Shown one piece after another: positions 1-12,015 of a DNA stretch of 64,000 nucleotides. The DNA is from Corallium rubrum (lineage: Eukaryota; Cnidaria; Anthozoa; Scleralcyonacea; Coralliidae). The notes beneath the pieces were generated by a model that made no database searches, was not told where the DNA came from, and worked only from the letters and a program-made list of their open reading frames with translations. Numbering within the stretch: the first letter of the stretch is position 1; each line of letters begins with the position of its first letter. Where the stretch lies: contig OZ035998.1 of the NCBI GenBank assembly GCA_964035015.1, forward strand, positions 26,715,417 to 26,779,416. Reading direction: 5' to 3'. A program made the translations under genes and the position numbers.

Positions 1-389
1 TCGACGTCCCTAGACTCAACTTTTATTTTTGGCCGTTTTGCATCAGAAGCTCCGCACAGCCCTGATTGGGATATTTGAACTGGAGAATCCAATTCAGACA
101 CTTTTATACAAATTTTGGTGTAGTCGCGGTCTTTAACTGGATGCCCAGACTTGAACATTTCCTTAAACATTTCTGTATCACCATAAGGTAAATTGATGTA
201 GTCTCCGTCTTCATCGCGAAACCTTATTCTGATTGTTGCGGGCGTAGTTATTTGAAGAGCTCTCACGTTTGCTCTTATATCATTAGTCAAATTCACGAAA
301 GAATAATCACTATGCTCCAGAAGGTTAACAAAGAAAGAACAAAACCTTTCCACTCCGTACTCTACTTTGAAAAGATATCTTGTCGCCAT
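1..389 (-). CDS. PB1-like domain protein, N-terminal part (runs off window edge)
   Basis: An open frame of 129 codons starts at ATG 389 and is still open at base 1, so the 3' part lies outside the window. It begins MATRYLFKVEYGVERF. The middle reads IRIRFRDEDGDYINLPYGD, which looks like the acidic OPCA-type patch of a PB1 interaction domain (basic face, then D-x-D/E-G-D-x-hydrophobic). PB1 domains mediate head-to-tail protein binding in signalling scaffolds. The last visible part (DAKRPKIKVESRD) is basic and has a KxE SUMO-site-like string. The ATG follows a stretch without coding character and is the first Met in frame. The assignment to PB1 is by motif only. It could instead belong to a TE-borne protein, since element R begins 170 bases upstream of the start. 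Confidence 0.6.
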   Translation of the reverse strand, partial: MATRYLFKVEYGVERFCSFFVNLLEHSDYSFVNLTNDIRANVRALQITTPATIRIRFRDEDGDYINLPYGDTEMFKEMFKSGHPVKDRDYTKICIKVSELDSPVQISQSGLCGASDAKRPKIKVESRDV

Positions 390-440
390 GCTGAAGCCTG
401 GAAGACAATGACATGCTCCAATGTTGACACGTCACCTTAC

Positions 441-482
441 GCCCTTGACAACGTCGAGTTTGCCCTTGACAACGTCGGGTTT
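441..482. repeat. Two tandem 21-bp units upstream of the PB1-like gene
   Basis: The unit gcccttgacaacgtcgRgtt occurs twice in a row, differing at one base. It lies 50-95 bases upstream of the minus-strand start codon at 389, so it could be promoter sequence or a simple local duplication. Confidence 0.6.
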
Positions 483-853
483 CGTTGAGTAAACATCGAG
501 TTTGAAACTTGAAACCAACGCCTAATTAGTACACGGTGCACGCTCAATTGCAAATGGCGGTATGCCCGGCCGCGCGGGCAAGTTGAATGGCTCTGGGCAA
601 ATCGATTTGAGACACCCAATTTTTGGGTGTCCCGTGACCTGCGCAGTAGTTATTTCGTACCTAGCCTCTTCTAGAACCAGTTACGCGGTCGAAAATTGAT
701 TGCAGCTCACGGTTCAGCACTCTTGAAGAGGTTTTCCGAATATTGGCGAAAATATGGCTTTAATTCATTATAACAGACAGTGGAGGAGACGATAATTGCT
801 CGCTGGATGCTGCTGTTGATTTTTCTTTGGAAAAAATTGGGAAAAGCGGCTTA

Positions 854-2165
854 AATGAAGCCTCAGCAGAGGGACGCTATTCGTGAACAATTAATATAAT
901 TCGTGAACTGCTGCCAACTGGCTTTGGTAAATCCTTAATTTTTCAACTATTGCCTTTCGCGTACGATTTTCTGGTGATACCACTTCGTATGATCTGCTGT
1001 TGTTAGTCTCAATTAATTTTTGCCCATCCAGAAGTATTTGTCAACAAATATATGAAGGTATGCTTTTCTCATAAATACTTGTTTTTGAATAATACCGTGG
1101 TAGTATTAATAGACAGACCCTGTACCTTTTTAGTTTAATTTGCTGCAAGTCTAAGAACTGTCAAAGATGATTGGTCAGTTCAAATTTTAGAAATGTATTA
1201 ACTTTTGCTGCAGTTTTAATTATGCTAACCAGATCCAATTGTAGGTGTGGTGCATATAGTTAATTCCAGTGTGAGATACCAAAAACAAGCAAATGATTAC
1301 CAACTGTTTACCATGCATGATGATAAAATAGTTTATTATACGGTGTCACATGCCAGCCCAATATTTTATGATGTAGGACAACTACAATAGGGCAGCAACC
1401 TTTGGGCAGGTGCACAAGGTATATTTACCTTAATTGCATGATTATTTGTTCCTGATATGGAAAATATTTAAGTCTCAAATTTTAATATAGACTCAAGCTT
1501 CGGTCTCGCCCAATATTGACTTTTCGACTTAAATATTTTGCCATATTTGCCAATAAGTTATATTAATTTTCACATGCCTCAGTTTCCTTTGTTCTTTTGG
1601 GAGAATATATTCAATTAAGCCCCAGCAAAACAATAGATTAATATTCCCCTCAAAATTTCTTTTCTGTTGCGACTCCTGTCAACTTCATGATGTGAAAATG
1701 AAGTATGTTATTTTGAGATCCCTCAGGATATGAGTTTATTCACCTTGGGCTTCACCCTCAGTGAATAAATCACATATCCCCTTGTGGCCTCAAAATATAT
1801 TTGTTTATATTTAAACTCATTTGATTTGATTTGATGTTTACATGTATTTATATTTGGTCTTTTAGGAAAGATTTTCACCATGCTTATGGGAAACTGGGCT
1901 TGCTTACTACAATATTTCCTGATTCATCTAATGCAACAGCAACCGAAACCAGAGAAAAGGAGAGTGTGAGTCTTTTGGGCTTACTAATTATCAATGCAAA
2001 AATTACTGAAGTAAACCCAGTGCACTGATTATATATATTTTGCTGTGTCAAGTCACCCAAACACAGGAGAAGACAAGCCGCACCAGATCCTAACCCGACT
2101 TGCTGATGAACTTAGACAGAAGAAAATAAATGCACCAAAGACATTAGTGTATGGTACAATGAATG
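854..2165 (+). pseudogene. RecQ-type SF2 helicase relic in left element R
   Basis: Exon-like blocks in order resemble RecQ helicases. About 854-975 reads MKPQQRDAIRE, then LPTGFGKSLIFQLLPFAYD, which is motif I/Walker A. About 1866-1968 reads KDFHHAYGKLGLLTTIFPD followed by NATATETREKE, matching the region before and including motif III (TATA). About 2058-2165 reads HPNTGEDKPHQILTRLADEL and NAPKTLVYGTMN, like the start of the second RecA lobe. The first block needs a frame change between the QxxAI part and Walker A, and in-frame stops occur, so it is not expressed as a helicase. No DEAH box block or C-terminal lobe was found. RecQ enzymes unwind DNA 3' to 5'; here it may have served the transposon or been captured. 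Confidence is high for SF2/RecQ and low for role. Confidence 0.7.
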
Positions 2166-3682
2166 TTATGGTGCATACTTGGATCAGATGGATCATGGAT
2201 GATGACATTTGATGTGTGACACCATCCAACAGTATATTATTATTAAACTATAATAGCTCGATGTGCACATGCAGTGTCAGCAAGACTGAGTTGTTTCTAG
2301 CAATAACAAGAAATTTATAATTTTGAGAGAAAGAACTTCTATGATAACATGTAAACAAAATAAAATTTCTCTAAGATGGATAGCTACTGTACATTTATCT
2401 ACCATGGACAGAGTGAGTCCTTAGGATTTCTGCTGACAGAGTTCACGCTTATATATTCACTGTAGTTCACAATGTTTGTAAGACATAAAGACAAATCTTA
2501 AGGATATGAAAGTATATTTGACCAAAGTGTATCTGTTAATAAAATTGACTGAACATTTTAACAGTAGAGTTGCTTTGTTTTAGAAATCAATCGGATACAC
2601 ATAATACTAGGTTATTCGACTCAACAATAAATCATTGCCACAATACTATCAGTGACCCAACACAGAACTACTGGGGCAGTGGCGGCACTATGTGGGTGTG
2701 GGCCCTGGTGTGAGAAAAAAAAATTGGGCCCCCCTCCCACAAAGTGACAACATATGTAGGGGGTGCAGGGGGAATCTCCACCGAAAAATTTTTGAATTTA
2801 GGGTCTCTGAAATGGCATTTCCTGCATTTTGAGAACACTTTTGAGTAAAATCTGAGTGATGACCTGTGTAGTCTGTTAATAGTTTGGGGTTTGGATGGGC
2901 CGCAGTGTGGCACACCATTTACACACCTGTAGTGCCACCACTGCTACTAGGAACCCTTAGGAAATTAGCCTTAGGGGACCCTAGTCACTGAGATTTGCTT
3001 ATTAGACTTGAGATGTTATTATTAGATTTAGGGCCTAGATGAAAATTACACTTGTAATTCTAGTTACCCTGGTTAAATACAGTGATATTATTTTTTCATG
3101 TATTATTATTATTTTCTATCTATTTCAAGACTTTGAAGATGAATTAGGTTAGAGCCTGAAAATCAAAATTTTACCAACTGAGTGGACTTTTACTGTATTT
3201 TTTTTTTCAATTTTGCTACACAGAACAAATACCATCTGAATGTCATGTGGCTCTGACATAAATTCATACTGTAAAGTACCTACTAGTTTGGTGGTAAAGA
3301 CTACTGATGAGAAATTGGACCATGAAATATTAATGACTCAAACAGTAACAGTACTATGCCAACACACCACTAGCTTTTTTAAGTCATTTAGTGTTTATTA
3401 TAATTACAGGCATTGGTAATTTTAAAAATGGTAAGAACACAGTAACTCACGATCCTGAAAAGACATTTATTTTCATGGGATACATTTCCACTAATTAATT
3501 CAATTGTCACAATTATGAGATCATAGATTGGATTGAAGTTAGGGGCCCTTAGGAGTTGGGGGCCTCTAACTCTCTGATTACTGTCTGTTATGCCACCAGG
3601 TGCCATAAAAAAAAAAACAAAGAAAAAACTGACCTATAACCATCACTGAAATAAAAGTAGTGTACTGCGTAGGCAGTGTTGA

Positions 3683-3800
3683 AATACAAATCGAAATATA
3701 GTAAGGTTTGAGTACTGCCAAAATTATTGAACGTAGTTTTCTAACGTTTCGAGTGATATTTTTGGCAGTACACTACTCAAACCTTACTATAATTCGATTT
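3683..3800. repeat. Hairpin repeat inside left element R
   Basis: A palindrome of about 110 bases with arms aaatcgaaatatagtaaggt and its reverse complement, and inner arms around tactgcc-aaaa/ttttggcagta. The same hairpin sits at 21426-21536 in the right copy, so it was in element R before the copies parted. Arm fragments also occur near 9955 and 19300, which suggests a dispersed foldback family. Confidence 0.7.
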
Positions 3801-4642
3801 GTAACCATTACTGATTGTTCACTTCATGAATGAATGATTGCCTTACAGTTATACCGTCTGTCAGTATCATAATTAAATGGCATGAACAGGGGTTGTGGAA
3901 GTGGGCCCACAAGTTTTTACATGTGGGAGTGAGACAGTTTTCACCCCCACAAAATTTCTAACTAATATATTATAACAATGGGATTGAAGTGAAAGCTTCT
4001 AACAAACTACAATGCAGGTATATGCATGATATACAGCTGTATACCTATTGGACATATTCAATTAAAAAGGCTCAAACAGTCTGACAAAACTTTGAACTGA
4101 TGCGAGTATATGTTTGTTCACTTAATATTGTTTTACTAGGACACAGAGCCTGAAAATGGCTTCCAGGAAGTCTAAAAATTCAAAATTTTCTGGGGGAGCA
4201 TACCCGCATACCTCCTAGAGAGGTGACCACAAACAGCATATTGCCTCCACACTCAAAAACATCTTCTGCAACCCTGGGCAATAGTAGTTTTTGTCAGTAT
4301 AGCACCAGTCTAAAACAGGACGGTGTAATTTGACAACTAATGCTTAACCCATTTGGATACATTATATAACCATGTAAAATTAATTAAATAATGCACTTCT
4401 CTAATTAACTTTAGACCACTATATAGGTTATTACATTATAATTTTAAAAAAGCAATGCCTTCTGCCAGGCAATACTGCCAATTAAGGTAATTTTACACAT
4501 ATAAAAGCTATAAATAGCTAGTGTCATTGGTAAAATATATTTTTGTTAAAATCAAAAGATACATAACATAAAGTCATATACATGTACCTTTTATAAACCG
4601 GTAAACTCAGATAATTATGAATTGATCTATTAAAGTTATTAT

Positions 4643-4948
4643 TCAAATAGTCATGACAATATTCCAACAAACTTTATTGAAATCACTCCCAATGATATTT
4701 ATTTTTGTACATACAAGCACGGGACTGTGAAATCTGTATATTTCGCCACGAGCAATCGACAATGATGAAATCGGTGCCATATCTGTCATACGCAAACGTT
4801 CTTTTCTCGGATGGAAACTCAAATTCGGAATTCCAAACATATTACAAAGGCAAAAAAGTATTTCTTGTCTCTTGTCGCATATTTTGTCAGATTTTAGTCC
4901 CAAATAAACATGTACTCTACTTCGCTCCTCACGAAAATTAACAGCCAT
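4643..4948 (-). CDS. Unrecognised small ORF of element R, left copy
   Basis: A 101-codon frame that starts MAVNFREERSRVHVYLGL, close to the element terminus, and runs inward, opposite to the helicase relic. The shared core, HVYLGLKSDK and RQEILFCLCNMFGIPNLSF then HPRK, is also read in the right copy at 20045-20342. Conservation of the reading frame in two diverged copies suggests a real coding exon of the transposon. I recognise no domain: two cysteines and a hydrophobic run, but no zinc pattern. It could be the first exon of a longer, otherwise lost transposase gene. Confidence 0.45.
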   Translation of the reverse strand: MAVNFREERSRVHVYLGLKSDKICDKRQEILFCLCNMFGIPNLSFHPRKERLRMTDMAPISSLSIARGEIYRFHSPVLVCTKINIIGSDFNKVCWNIVMTI

Positions 4949-5107
4949 CAGATGAAGACCGCGCTGGGAGCATGGGTGTGAAATTATCTGCGCAGCGCAG
5001 TAGGCGTCGAACGTTTAGCCAATCAGAGTCAAGTTTCAAATCGATTGTCCCAGAGCCTTTTTTCCCTCAGCTCGCGTGCGAGGGATTTGGCTCTGGGGAC
5101 GAGATTG

Positions 5108-5360
5108 GATTTGACGTCATCAGCCTTATTCGGACTCAGACTCTTTTCTCCCGGCCATGTTTTGAAAAAACATATTTTCGCCATGTTTAGAACCAAATAT
5201 CTCGGGAAGTTTTCTTCCGTTGAAGGAGTGTCATATATCGTTAGAATCGTCTCAATACGGCCGATTTTTAGAAAAAAAATGAAAATTCTCGTATATGCAC
5301 TTTAAACATTAAATTCCAACTTCAGGCTTGCAGGCTGGGGGTGGGTTTGGATCAGTGAGC
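5108..5360. other. Unique stretch beside left element R; nothing recognised
   Basis: Between the R terminus and the AT microsatellite I see only short frames and no motif, repeat or splice pattern I can support. Confidence 0.5.
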
Positions 5361-5640
<280 letters not shown>

Positions 5641-5962
5641 ATATATATAACTGGAGTGATATCTTTGTGGTGGACAATGTGCTGGCATGTAGGCCTTAAG
5701 TATGTACTGGTATAGTTCCAGTCTTCTACACGGTCTGATCAAGTCTGATCTAGTCAAAAGACCGTGTGCGAGACTGGAAATATATGTACTTCAGGCCTGG
5801 CTTCAATCTTTGCCCCAGTCAATAACCAGCAGATATCCCTCCAGTTATATATTAGAACCACCCCCACTAGTGACAAGGTCCCATGAATAAAGATTGAAAA
5901 AATATGATATAAATTAGTACTGTACAGTAGTATATCAAGATTATTTGTTAATTGCTGCACAC

Positions 5963-6305
5963 TATTCTTGATGTTGCCTTGTGCCCAGTCCTTTTTTGGC
6001 ACTATGTATAGCCAACCAGATCTCAATTTGTTTAATTGTTTGTTTGTCTGTCGGCATTACATCATCCATATACCTTCGATACTTGGTCAGTGGTTCAGCT
6101 TCTCGAAATTCTTCCCCAACAGAAAATTCATGTTTATTAAGCTACAAATACATCATGTCTTTACTTTCTCATGGAAGTATTCATCAAGGCCGTGAAGGTT
6201 TCAGTGGCCAGTCTTGAGGAAAGCAGTGCTCTTTCATGAGTTTATCAGCACTGTTAACAGCAGTCCTAGATAAAGCATTTTTCTTCCAGGCAGCAAAATC
6301 CAAAA
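5963..6305 (-). pseudogene. Decayed coding block, unknown family
   Basis: Read on the minus strand, two open blocks lie in one frame with stops between. One is about 6190-6305 (DFAAWKKNALSRTAV, then KEHCFPQDWPLKPSRP). The other is about 5963-6147 (NKHEFSVGEEFREAEPL, KYRRYMDDVMPTDKQTIKQI, then HSAKKGLGTR and a stop). A third short piece (LDEYFHEKVK) joins them in another frame, so at least one shift has occurred. Amino acid use looks protein-like and unlike random AT-rich sequence. No family is recognised. It may be a TE exon or the last exons of the gene whose first exon may lie at 8572-8676; that link is a guess. Confidence 0.35.
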
Positions 6306-6400
6306 ATAAATATTTCCTGCTAAACTAAATTAATGATTTCCTGCCTGATAGAATTTTTCAATGTTATAAGTTGTGATACCACCAGACTTGAAAGTTTGTA

Positions 6401-6647
6401 CAGTACTGCTCAAAAATAACCTAACAAAAACCGAGGTCAAACCTAGGTTTAACCTCAGCTTAATTGTAATATAACTCTGTTCAGTGTTAGTTAAACTGTC
6501 TCTAAACCACTATGAATCAAAATATGGACTGTTTTCTGTATTACTACAGTAGACAATTTTATTGTGCTTTACTGAAGTTTATTACCATTTCTATCATTGT
6601 TTAACTTAACCTCAACCGCACTGTTAGGTTATTTCTGAGCAGTACTG
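6401..6647. mobile_element. Tc1/mariner-type MITE, 247 bp, TA target duplication
   Basis: The ends are CAGTACTGCTCAAAAATAAC and its near-perfect reverse complement, each flanked by TA (6399-6400 and 6648-6649). A CAGT..GCTCA terminus with TA duplication is typical of Tc1/mariner. There is no coding capacity. The two arms are nearly identical, so it is fairly young. Confidence 0.85.
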
Positions 6648-6906
6648 TATCTCAAAACCACAATTTATCTGAATGTGGTATCTTATACATACTTTGAAAT
6701 AGTGAACTTTTTCAATTGAATACTATGTAATACAAGTACTAGCATCAAAAATCAAAATGCTAAAACAGTTGAATAAGATAAAAGCAGCTTGCATTCTTGC
6801 AAATGTACAATGACATCTGCAGCCTGCAACATGCCAACAGCAACACTATACTGAAACGATAAATATTGCATTGTTTGCTAGAACAAATCATTGTGTCATT
6901 TGCATA

Positions 6907-6964
6907 AGGATATACAAAACTTAGACAGGTTAAGGACCTTAACCTGTCTAAGTTTCATATATCC
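6907..6964. repeat. 58-bp near-perfect hairpin
   Basis: The core is an 18-bp arm, aacttagacaggttaagg, one spacer base and its exact reverse complement (6918-6954). The match extends imperfectly to aggatata/tatatcct at the outer edges. There is no gene next to it, so a terminator role is not implied; it is more likely a tiny foldback element. Confidence 0.75.
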
Positions 6965-7327
6965 TGTATGACCTTAATAAGGTCATGTAATAAACCTTCA
7001 AAACACTTTCGAATTGTTTACAAATGGCCACTGGGTTTGGCAAGAATATAGAAAGATGAGTCATCGAATATGAAACTTGATATTTGATCAAAAGTGATGC
7101 CCATCAAAATTGTGCAATTGTGTGACTGTGATGCTTTTCGATTTTTTGAAGAAAAGGAAATTCATCTTTAAATTTAATTGACTTGGATTAAAGAAACAGA
7201 CAAATATTTCCTGCAAGGTACAAAAAATTTCCTGCAAACAACTTTTACAAAAAATTTCCTGGCAGTGGTGCTGCCGGACATTTTCCAGCACTGGTTAACA
7301 GCACAAACTATTCCTGTTATCAAGTGA

Positions 7328-7510
7328 AAATATTCAACAACCATCGACAATGTCTTAGACAGTGTCCAAGTACAAGGAGACAACATGTACTTGAATGCTT
7401 TTAACAATGATCTCATTCCTCGTGAGGGATTTCCATCACTGAATAACTTACCAACTGTTGTTCAACCTCTGATCAACACACTTGTGAACTGTCTAGTACA
7501 ATTTCAGTGA
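7328..7510 (+). pseudogene. Short coding remnant, unknown family
   Basis: A frame of about 60 codons contains NVLDSVQVQGDNMYLNAF, then NDLIPREGFPSL and PTVVQPLINTLVNCLVQFQ followed by a stop. A stop lies just upstream. The composition is protein-like and the ordinary codons contrast with the surroundings. It sits a few hundred bases before the repeat at 7723-8119, which has a second copy following the PIF1 helicase fragment near 18.8 kb, so it might belong to the same element. No domain is recognised. Confidence 0.25.
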
Positions 7511-7655
7511 GGAGAGTTTATCTTGTTGAGGTAAGATATCAGTTTCTATAACTGACAGCTGTTTCTTGGTGAGAGATTTCACAGTTGTTTTCTTCTGTTT
7601 TGAGGTGTATATTGGTATGGGTTCATGATCAACATTCTGATCAGACACTACTATC

Positions 7656-7663
<8 letters not shown>

Positions 7664-7719
<56 letters not shown>
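7664..7719. repeat. (TG)n microsatellite
   Basis: About 28 TG dinucleotides in a row, without interruption. Confidence 0.95.
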
Positions 7720-7722
<3 letters not shown>

Positions 7723-8119
7723 CGACTTATACAAATTCTGCAAAATAATCTGATGGGCTCAATGGTACATTGCTGTAAAATTTTATTATTTAAAGCTCTA
7801 GATTTGTCAAAACATATTAAGGACTTGGAATTGCATATTTGACAGTTTTGCCACAGCATTAGAGCAAGAGGCATGATTATTTAATATTTGTATATTATAA
7901 ATTATATGTACATCCTGTCAAAACCCTTGCCATATCATGTCAAGCGATAAGTTATACTAACTTAGTTCTCAATTTTATAATTAAAAGTGGGGAGTGGGCA
8001 ATCTTGTGTGGAGTGGGCAAGGGGGTACATCAGCCACAAAGTGCTGAGTTGCCTGTGGAGTAGGCTAAAGGTTGTTGTCCCACTTGAGGCAGCACTTCAC
8101 TTGCAATAGTAACTTCTAG
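7723..8119 (+). mobile_element. Dispersed repeat, copy 1, with Helitron-like CTAG end
   Basis: This segment matches 18835-19250 in the same orientation (shared blocks: acttatacaaattctgcaaa, gagcaagaggcat, cctgtcaaaacccttgcca, gaggcagcacttcacttgc). Both copies stop matching after CTAG followed by T, the rule for Helitron 3' ends (CTRR inserted before T). An inverted pair aagtgctg/cagcactt lies just upstream of this end in copy 1, though its loop is long for a Helitron hairpin. Copy 2 lies downstream of a PIF1-helicase fragment, which fits a Helitron. The 5' end was not found. Confidence 0.5.
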
Positions 8120-8571
8120 TTTACATCATATTTTTTTCATTCTTCATTCATGTGAGCTTGTCACTACCAGTATGGGCCTGACGTTCCCCTAACCCCAAGC
8201 CCACCCCTAATCATTTGGGGACTGATACATGAAACATCAACCAATATCTAAAAATAGTCCGACTAATACCGTACTGTTGCCGAAAGACGGAAGTAAATCC
8301 AAAGGCAAAGTTTTTAAAAACTTTAATATACTGTAGTTCTTGAACTACAGCGAATTTCTCAATAAAACTTTGTCAACTTACTTACTTCGCTATCTACTTC
8401 AGATAAAGTAAAGTTGTTTTTAGGTTGCATTCCATCTTTTACTGAGATTTGATTCTAGACTACATTTGATTTGAACTCGGATTTGAAGCACTGACAATAG
8501 GCAGCAGAACACACGCATTTTTCTCACGTTCCCGGAACATAATCACTCTAAACTTTTGAAATTCTACTTAC

Positions 8572-8676
8572 ATCCAACAAGACTATCTTATCATCTTCGT
8601 CCGAGCTCTTCCTCCATTCAGAAAACTCGTGGTTGAGTAAGGTACTTACAACAGAACCTTCGTCCACAGTTTGCAT
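8572..8676 (-). CDS. Candidate first coding exon of a host gene
   Basis: On the minus strand the frame starts MQTVDEGSV at 8676 and runs through HEFSEWRKSSDEDDKIVLLD to a strong donor, GTAAGT at 8571-8566. A second GTAAGT at 8649-8644 would end the exon after GSV, so alternative splicing is possible. The frame stays open upstream to 8802 over more GC-rich, promoter-like sequence (8700-8830). The acidic SSDEDD run is typical of nuclear or phospho-regulated proteins, but no domain is visible. Downstream exons would lie below 8566; 5963-6305 is the only candidate seen and is degraded. Confidence 0.35.
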
Positions 8677-8879
8677 GCTGAAACATTGGATACAACCTTC
8701 TTTTGAAGGTCCAAACTGCCGGGGGAACTTGCCGCAGAGGCTAAATTTCGGAGATTGGAGGTACCGGTTTCGGGGGTCGTCGGAGCGAGCAGGGTTTGGC
8801 ACGACAAGTCCCCTACCATATATGGTATGGTTGCCAGCGCCATTTTGTATTTTTGTGCTATGGCGATATTGCGATCATT

Positions 8880-11436
8880 TTATTTGATTAAAAGAATCAT
8901 TCTTTCAGAAAATGACACACATAGTGATATATTATCAGGTATGTTTAATATTTGTTTCAATTATCCAAATAAGAAAGTTTTTGTTCTCGTGATATTTTTT
9001 AGGAACATTTGTCTTGGAATTTAATAATATTATGAGTCATGAGTGAGATCTTTGTATTTTTTGTCCTAGTGCAATGTTAGTCCTAAGATAAAAGCATTTA
9101 CAAAGATTTTAAATAACTATTGGGAATCAAACTCATATAAACACATTATTAATGTTTTGAAATGTCAGGATATCAAACAGAAATATTTGAATGTTTGTTT
9201 CAGTCAGTGCAGTCCTAGCTTCCATCTTTTTTCATATACATGTAGTATGTATAATCATGGAAAATGTACATTATATACAGTACTACTAGTAAGTTCAATG
9301 AATATGGCATATCACGAGGGACTAGCAGGCTCCACTCAAAGTAAACCATGGTGGACAGACTTGCTATATTGGTTCAGTAGAAAACTGTTAAATATCCATC
9401 TCAAAGCATTAATAATTCATGAGGAAAACACAAAGAAAATCAGTACCGTGTTGGTGGTTTGGATATCGGAGGAAGAAATTACAAAAATTAAGCAAACTTT
9501 TACCTTGATTTTCTCTTAAAATACTGATTTGTTTGAGATACTATATCATACACTCAGAGGAGTGTCTCATCAGGATATCTAAACACCTTGAATTTTGTTC
9601 AAAAACCTTGGTTTTCAAAATATTATATATTACACAAACCATATCTTTATTTTCTTTACTCTAAACTAAGTATATGATGGTTTACATTTGAATGGAGCCT
9701 GCATCACTTTGAAAAATGATGTGTGGTCATCATCTAGAAAGTCACCTATTTTATTTAGTGCTTCAAAGCTTGTCTTTACATGAATATCAACTTGTAGTCC
9801 ACTAGTAAGCATATATTGGTTATATGCTAGGAAGTGTTAAACAGATTTTTTCTTACTATTTTTTACTAATAACATACATGTAAAAAAATGCAAATCTCGG
9901 AATCTGTATTGAAATATTGTTCAAGGAAAAACCTTAAAACAACTCATATTTATAAAATTGAAATATAGTAAGGTTGGTGTACTGCCAATAGTAATACAAA
10001 TAATACCCTTACATGTAGAGTCTAACATGTTAAGCACTGACCCTTTGTTAGAGAGAAACCAATTAGTAAATATATTTAGGTAAGTACTAGTAAATACAGT
10101 TACAGGTAACAGTGAATGTCTTCCTGTGGTGTTCTGTTTTCCAGTGAGCAACTCCTTGGGGAATTAGGCCTGACACCTACTTATAATCACGTGAAAGGTG
10201 CAGTTATTTAAACAAACCTCAAGGAAGTTAGGTTAGTTAATCACCAGATTACTGCTCATCGCACCCAATCCCATCTGTCTCAACTCAACCACTTGGTGCT
10301 ATCCTTTCTTGGGAGGTTGGCTTTGATTGTCCTAACACATATTTAGTAGTTCTTTTAGCTATAGACTTACAGGTGAGAGTCACTGCATTTGTGTATGGAG
10401 CATATTCAGTCAGACATTTGGCTGTTCCAGGGTATTCAGATAACTCTCCCCATACTTTTTACCGGTGACAATGCAGTGCTGCGGAGTGGGAGGAGGGTTA
10501 CCATAAGGGTTTTGCCAGATACAAGGTAGAGTCAGGTAACCTTCCTTAGGTAGTAGAGCTTCCTTAAATAAATAGTGATGTAAATTTCCTACTGTATACA
10601 AATGCCATTAAACACTGACATTGTTTATAGCAGACCACCAAGATTTTGAAAAGGTATTAATTTACATCACAAGCTAATATGACTGTACATACTGTCATAC
10701 TGTATTTTCAACCACAAAAGATTTATCATGTTCAACTGATAATTCAGGGTTGTAGACAGGTGACTGATAGTACATATTTAGTTTTAACAGAATCTAATTC
10801 TTAATCCTTTATCAACGAAGATATCAAATATTAAAGAATTTTTGTTTCATTTATGCTATAAGTACAGAATACTTGATCAAAGATGACAACACTGTATATG
10901 TTTTATAAGAAATATTCTGCTGAGTAACTGAAAGTAACCACAAACATTGACCCCATTGGCAAAAGTGCTAATAATGTCAACCAAATTAATCTATCAAAAT
11001 TAGAATCCAGTAATTTTGCCATATAGTATTTAAATTATCAAGAATTAAAAAATACAGCTAAAGTTAGCTTTGACTTATCACTTGTACGGAATGCTGTTAA
11101 AATATATTGGAACATATAACATGCATTGTACACAACATTATTCATATTGAAGGAATTTTAATATCCTAAAAAGATTATTAGGTACTTAATAATATACATT
11201 AAAAAATTTGTCAATTCTGATTGGCTGAGAGGAGTGTAATTTTAGTGTAATTCAGTGCAAAAAAGTGAAATACAGTGCAAATTTTGTAATTTTTTAAATT
11301 TGCACAAAAATCATTTTTTATCTAGAAAAAAAGCGGTTCCTGTTAATTTTTTTTCTTCATGTATATTATTTGAACAAAGCATTTTGATTAGAAAGATTCC
11401 CTTTATGATAAGTTTTTCATGTATATTATTAATAAG
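8880..11436. other. 2.5 kb without recognisable genes
   Basis: Contains a 120-codon plus-strand frame at 9157-9519 with no motif and unlikely composition, a fragment of the R-type hairpin arm near 9955, and otherwise unremarkable AT-rich sequence. No paired termini or splice-bounded exon could be supported. Confidence 0.5.
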
Positions 11437-11597
11437 TAATAGCATGATTTCTCGTGCAATTTTGAAAAAACACGCACTCGTGAGTTTTTCAAAGACCTCA
11501 AATAGCACTCGTCCTTCGGACTCGTGCAATTTTGATAGTCTTTGAAAAACTCACTCGTGCATGTTTTTTCCAAATTGCACTCGAAACCATGCTATTA
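11437..11597. mobile_element. Palindromic MITE, TAATAGCATG termini
   Basis: Ends TAATAGCATG/CATGCTATTA. Inside, arms around cactcgtgagtttttcaaag pair with gtctttgaaaaactcactcg, and the centre is cgtccttcggactcg. The 3' flank attacctatacaaaa also follows the MITE at 63433-63588, which has TAATCGCATG ends, so they are one family or close relatives. Confidence 0.75.
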
Positions 11598-11787
11598 CCT
11601 ATACAAAATGTATCAGGATAACATTCATGGTTGCAAAATCCTGGATTTGGACTTGCAGGTGATTATGGAAATGTAATGATTACAACTTTTGATTTTTGCT
11701 AAAAATTTAACATTAGAACACTGAACACCTTTCTATCCGAGTCGTTGCCGTATGGCGAAAAAATTGTTTAGGGATAATAAACTATGA

Positions 11788-12015
11788 ATGGCGCTACGGA
11801 CGGGAAAAATTAAAGTTACACAGTTGAACCAGGAAATTATTTCGTCATCGAGTGCCCGCAGAATCATTTATTTTCGATTACATATGGCTTTAATTTCAGA
11901 GTCTTCAAAGCAACGGCAGAAATTGCGCAGAAAAATAACCAAAGAAAAAGCAGACATGGAAGATTCATTCTCTAATTACAACAGAATGTCCGAGACGAGC
12001 CCCTTATGGATGTGA
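11788..12015 (+). CDS. Unrecognised basic 75-codon ORF
   Basis: The second half (SSKQRQKLRRKITKEKADM, then EDSFSNYNRM) is strongly charged and follows a plausible acceptor (taatttcag at about 11892-11900), so part may be an exon. No domain is recognised and chance cannot be excluded. Confidence 0.2.
   Translation: MALRTGKIKVTQLNQEIISSSSARRIIYFRLHMALISESSKQRQKLRRKITKEKADMEDSFSNYNRMSETSPLWM

Larger units (their letters stand above)
561..5107 (-). mobile_element. Element R, left copy (RecQ-bearing DNA transposon, outer end lost)
   Basis: This 4.5-kb segment is repeated in inverse orientation at 19912-30570. The inner end at 5107 is a terminal inverted repeat, CAATCTCGTCCCAGAGCC when read inward. 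The outer end stops matching at 561, inside the subterminal GC-rich palindrome (cggccgcgcgggc), and lacks the last ~22 bases present in the right copy, so this copy is truncated. No target duplication can be recognised. Subterminal sequence includes a perfect hairpin gacacccaa-ttttt-gggtgtc-type repeat at about 611-632. Compared with the right copy it lacks the nested LINE, Harbinger-like and TA elements and carries a few indels of its own, for example around 2680-2800. Orientation is set so that the intact terminus is the 5' end. Confidence 0.85.

Noticed and set aside
9157-9519. 120-codon plus-strand ORF
   Set aside because: No motif, no splice context, composition like random AT-rich DNA.
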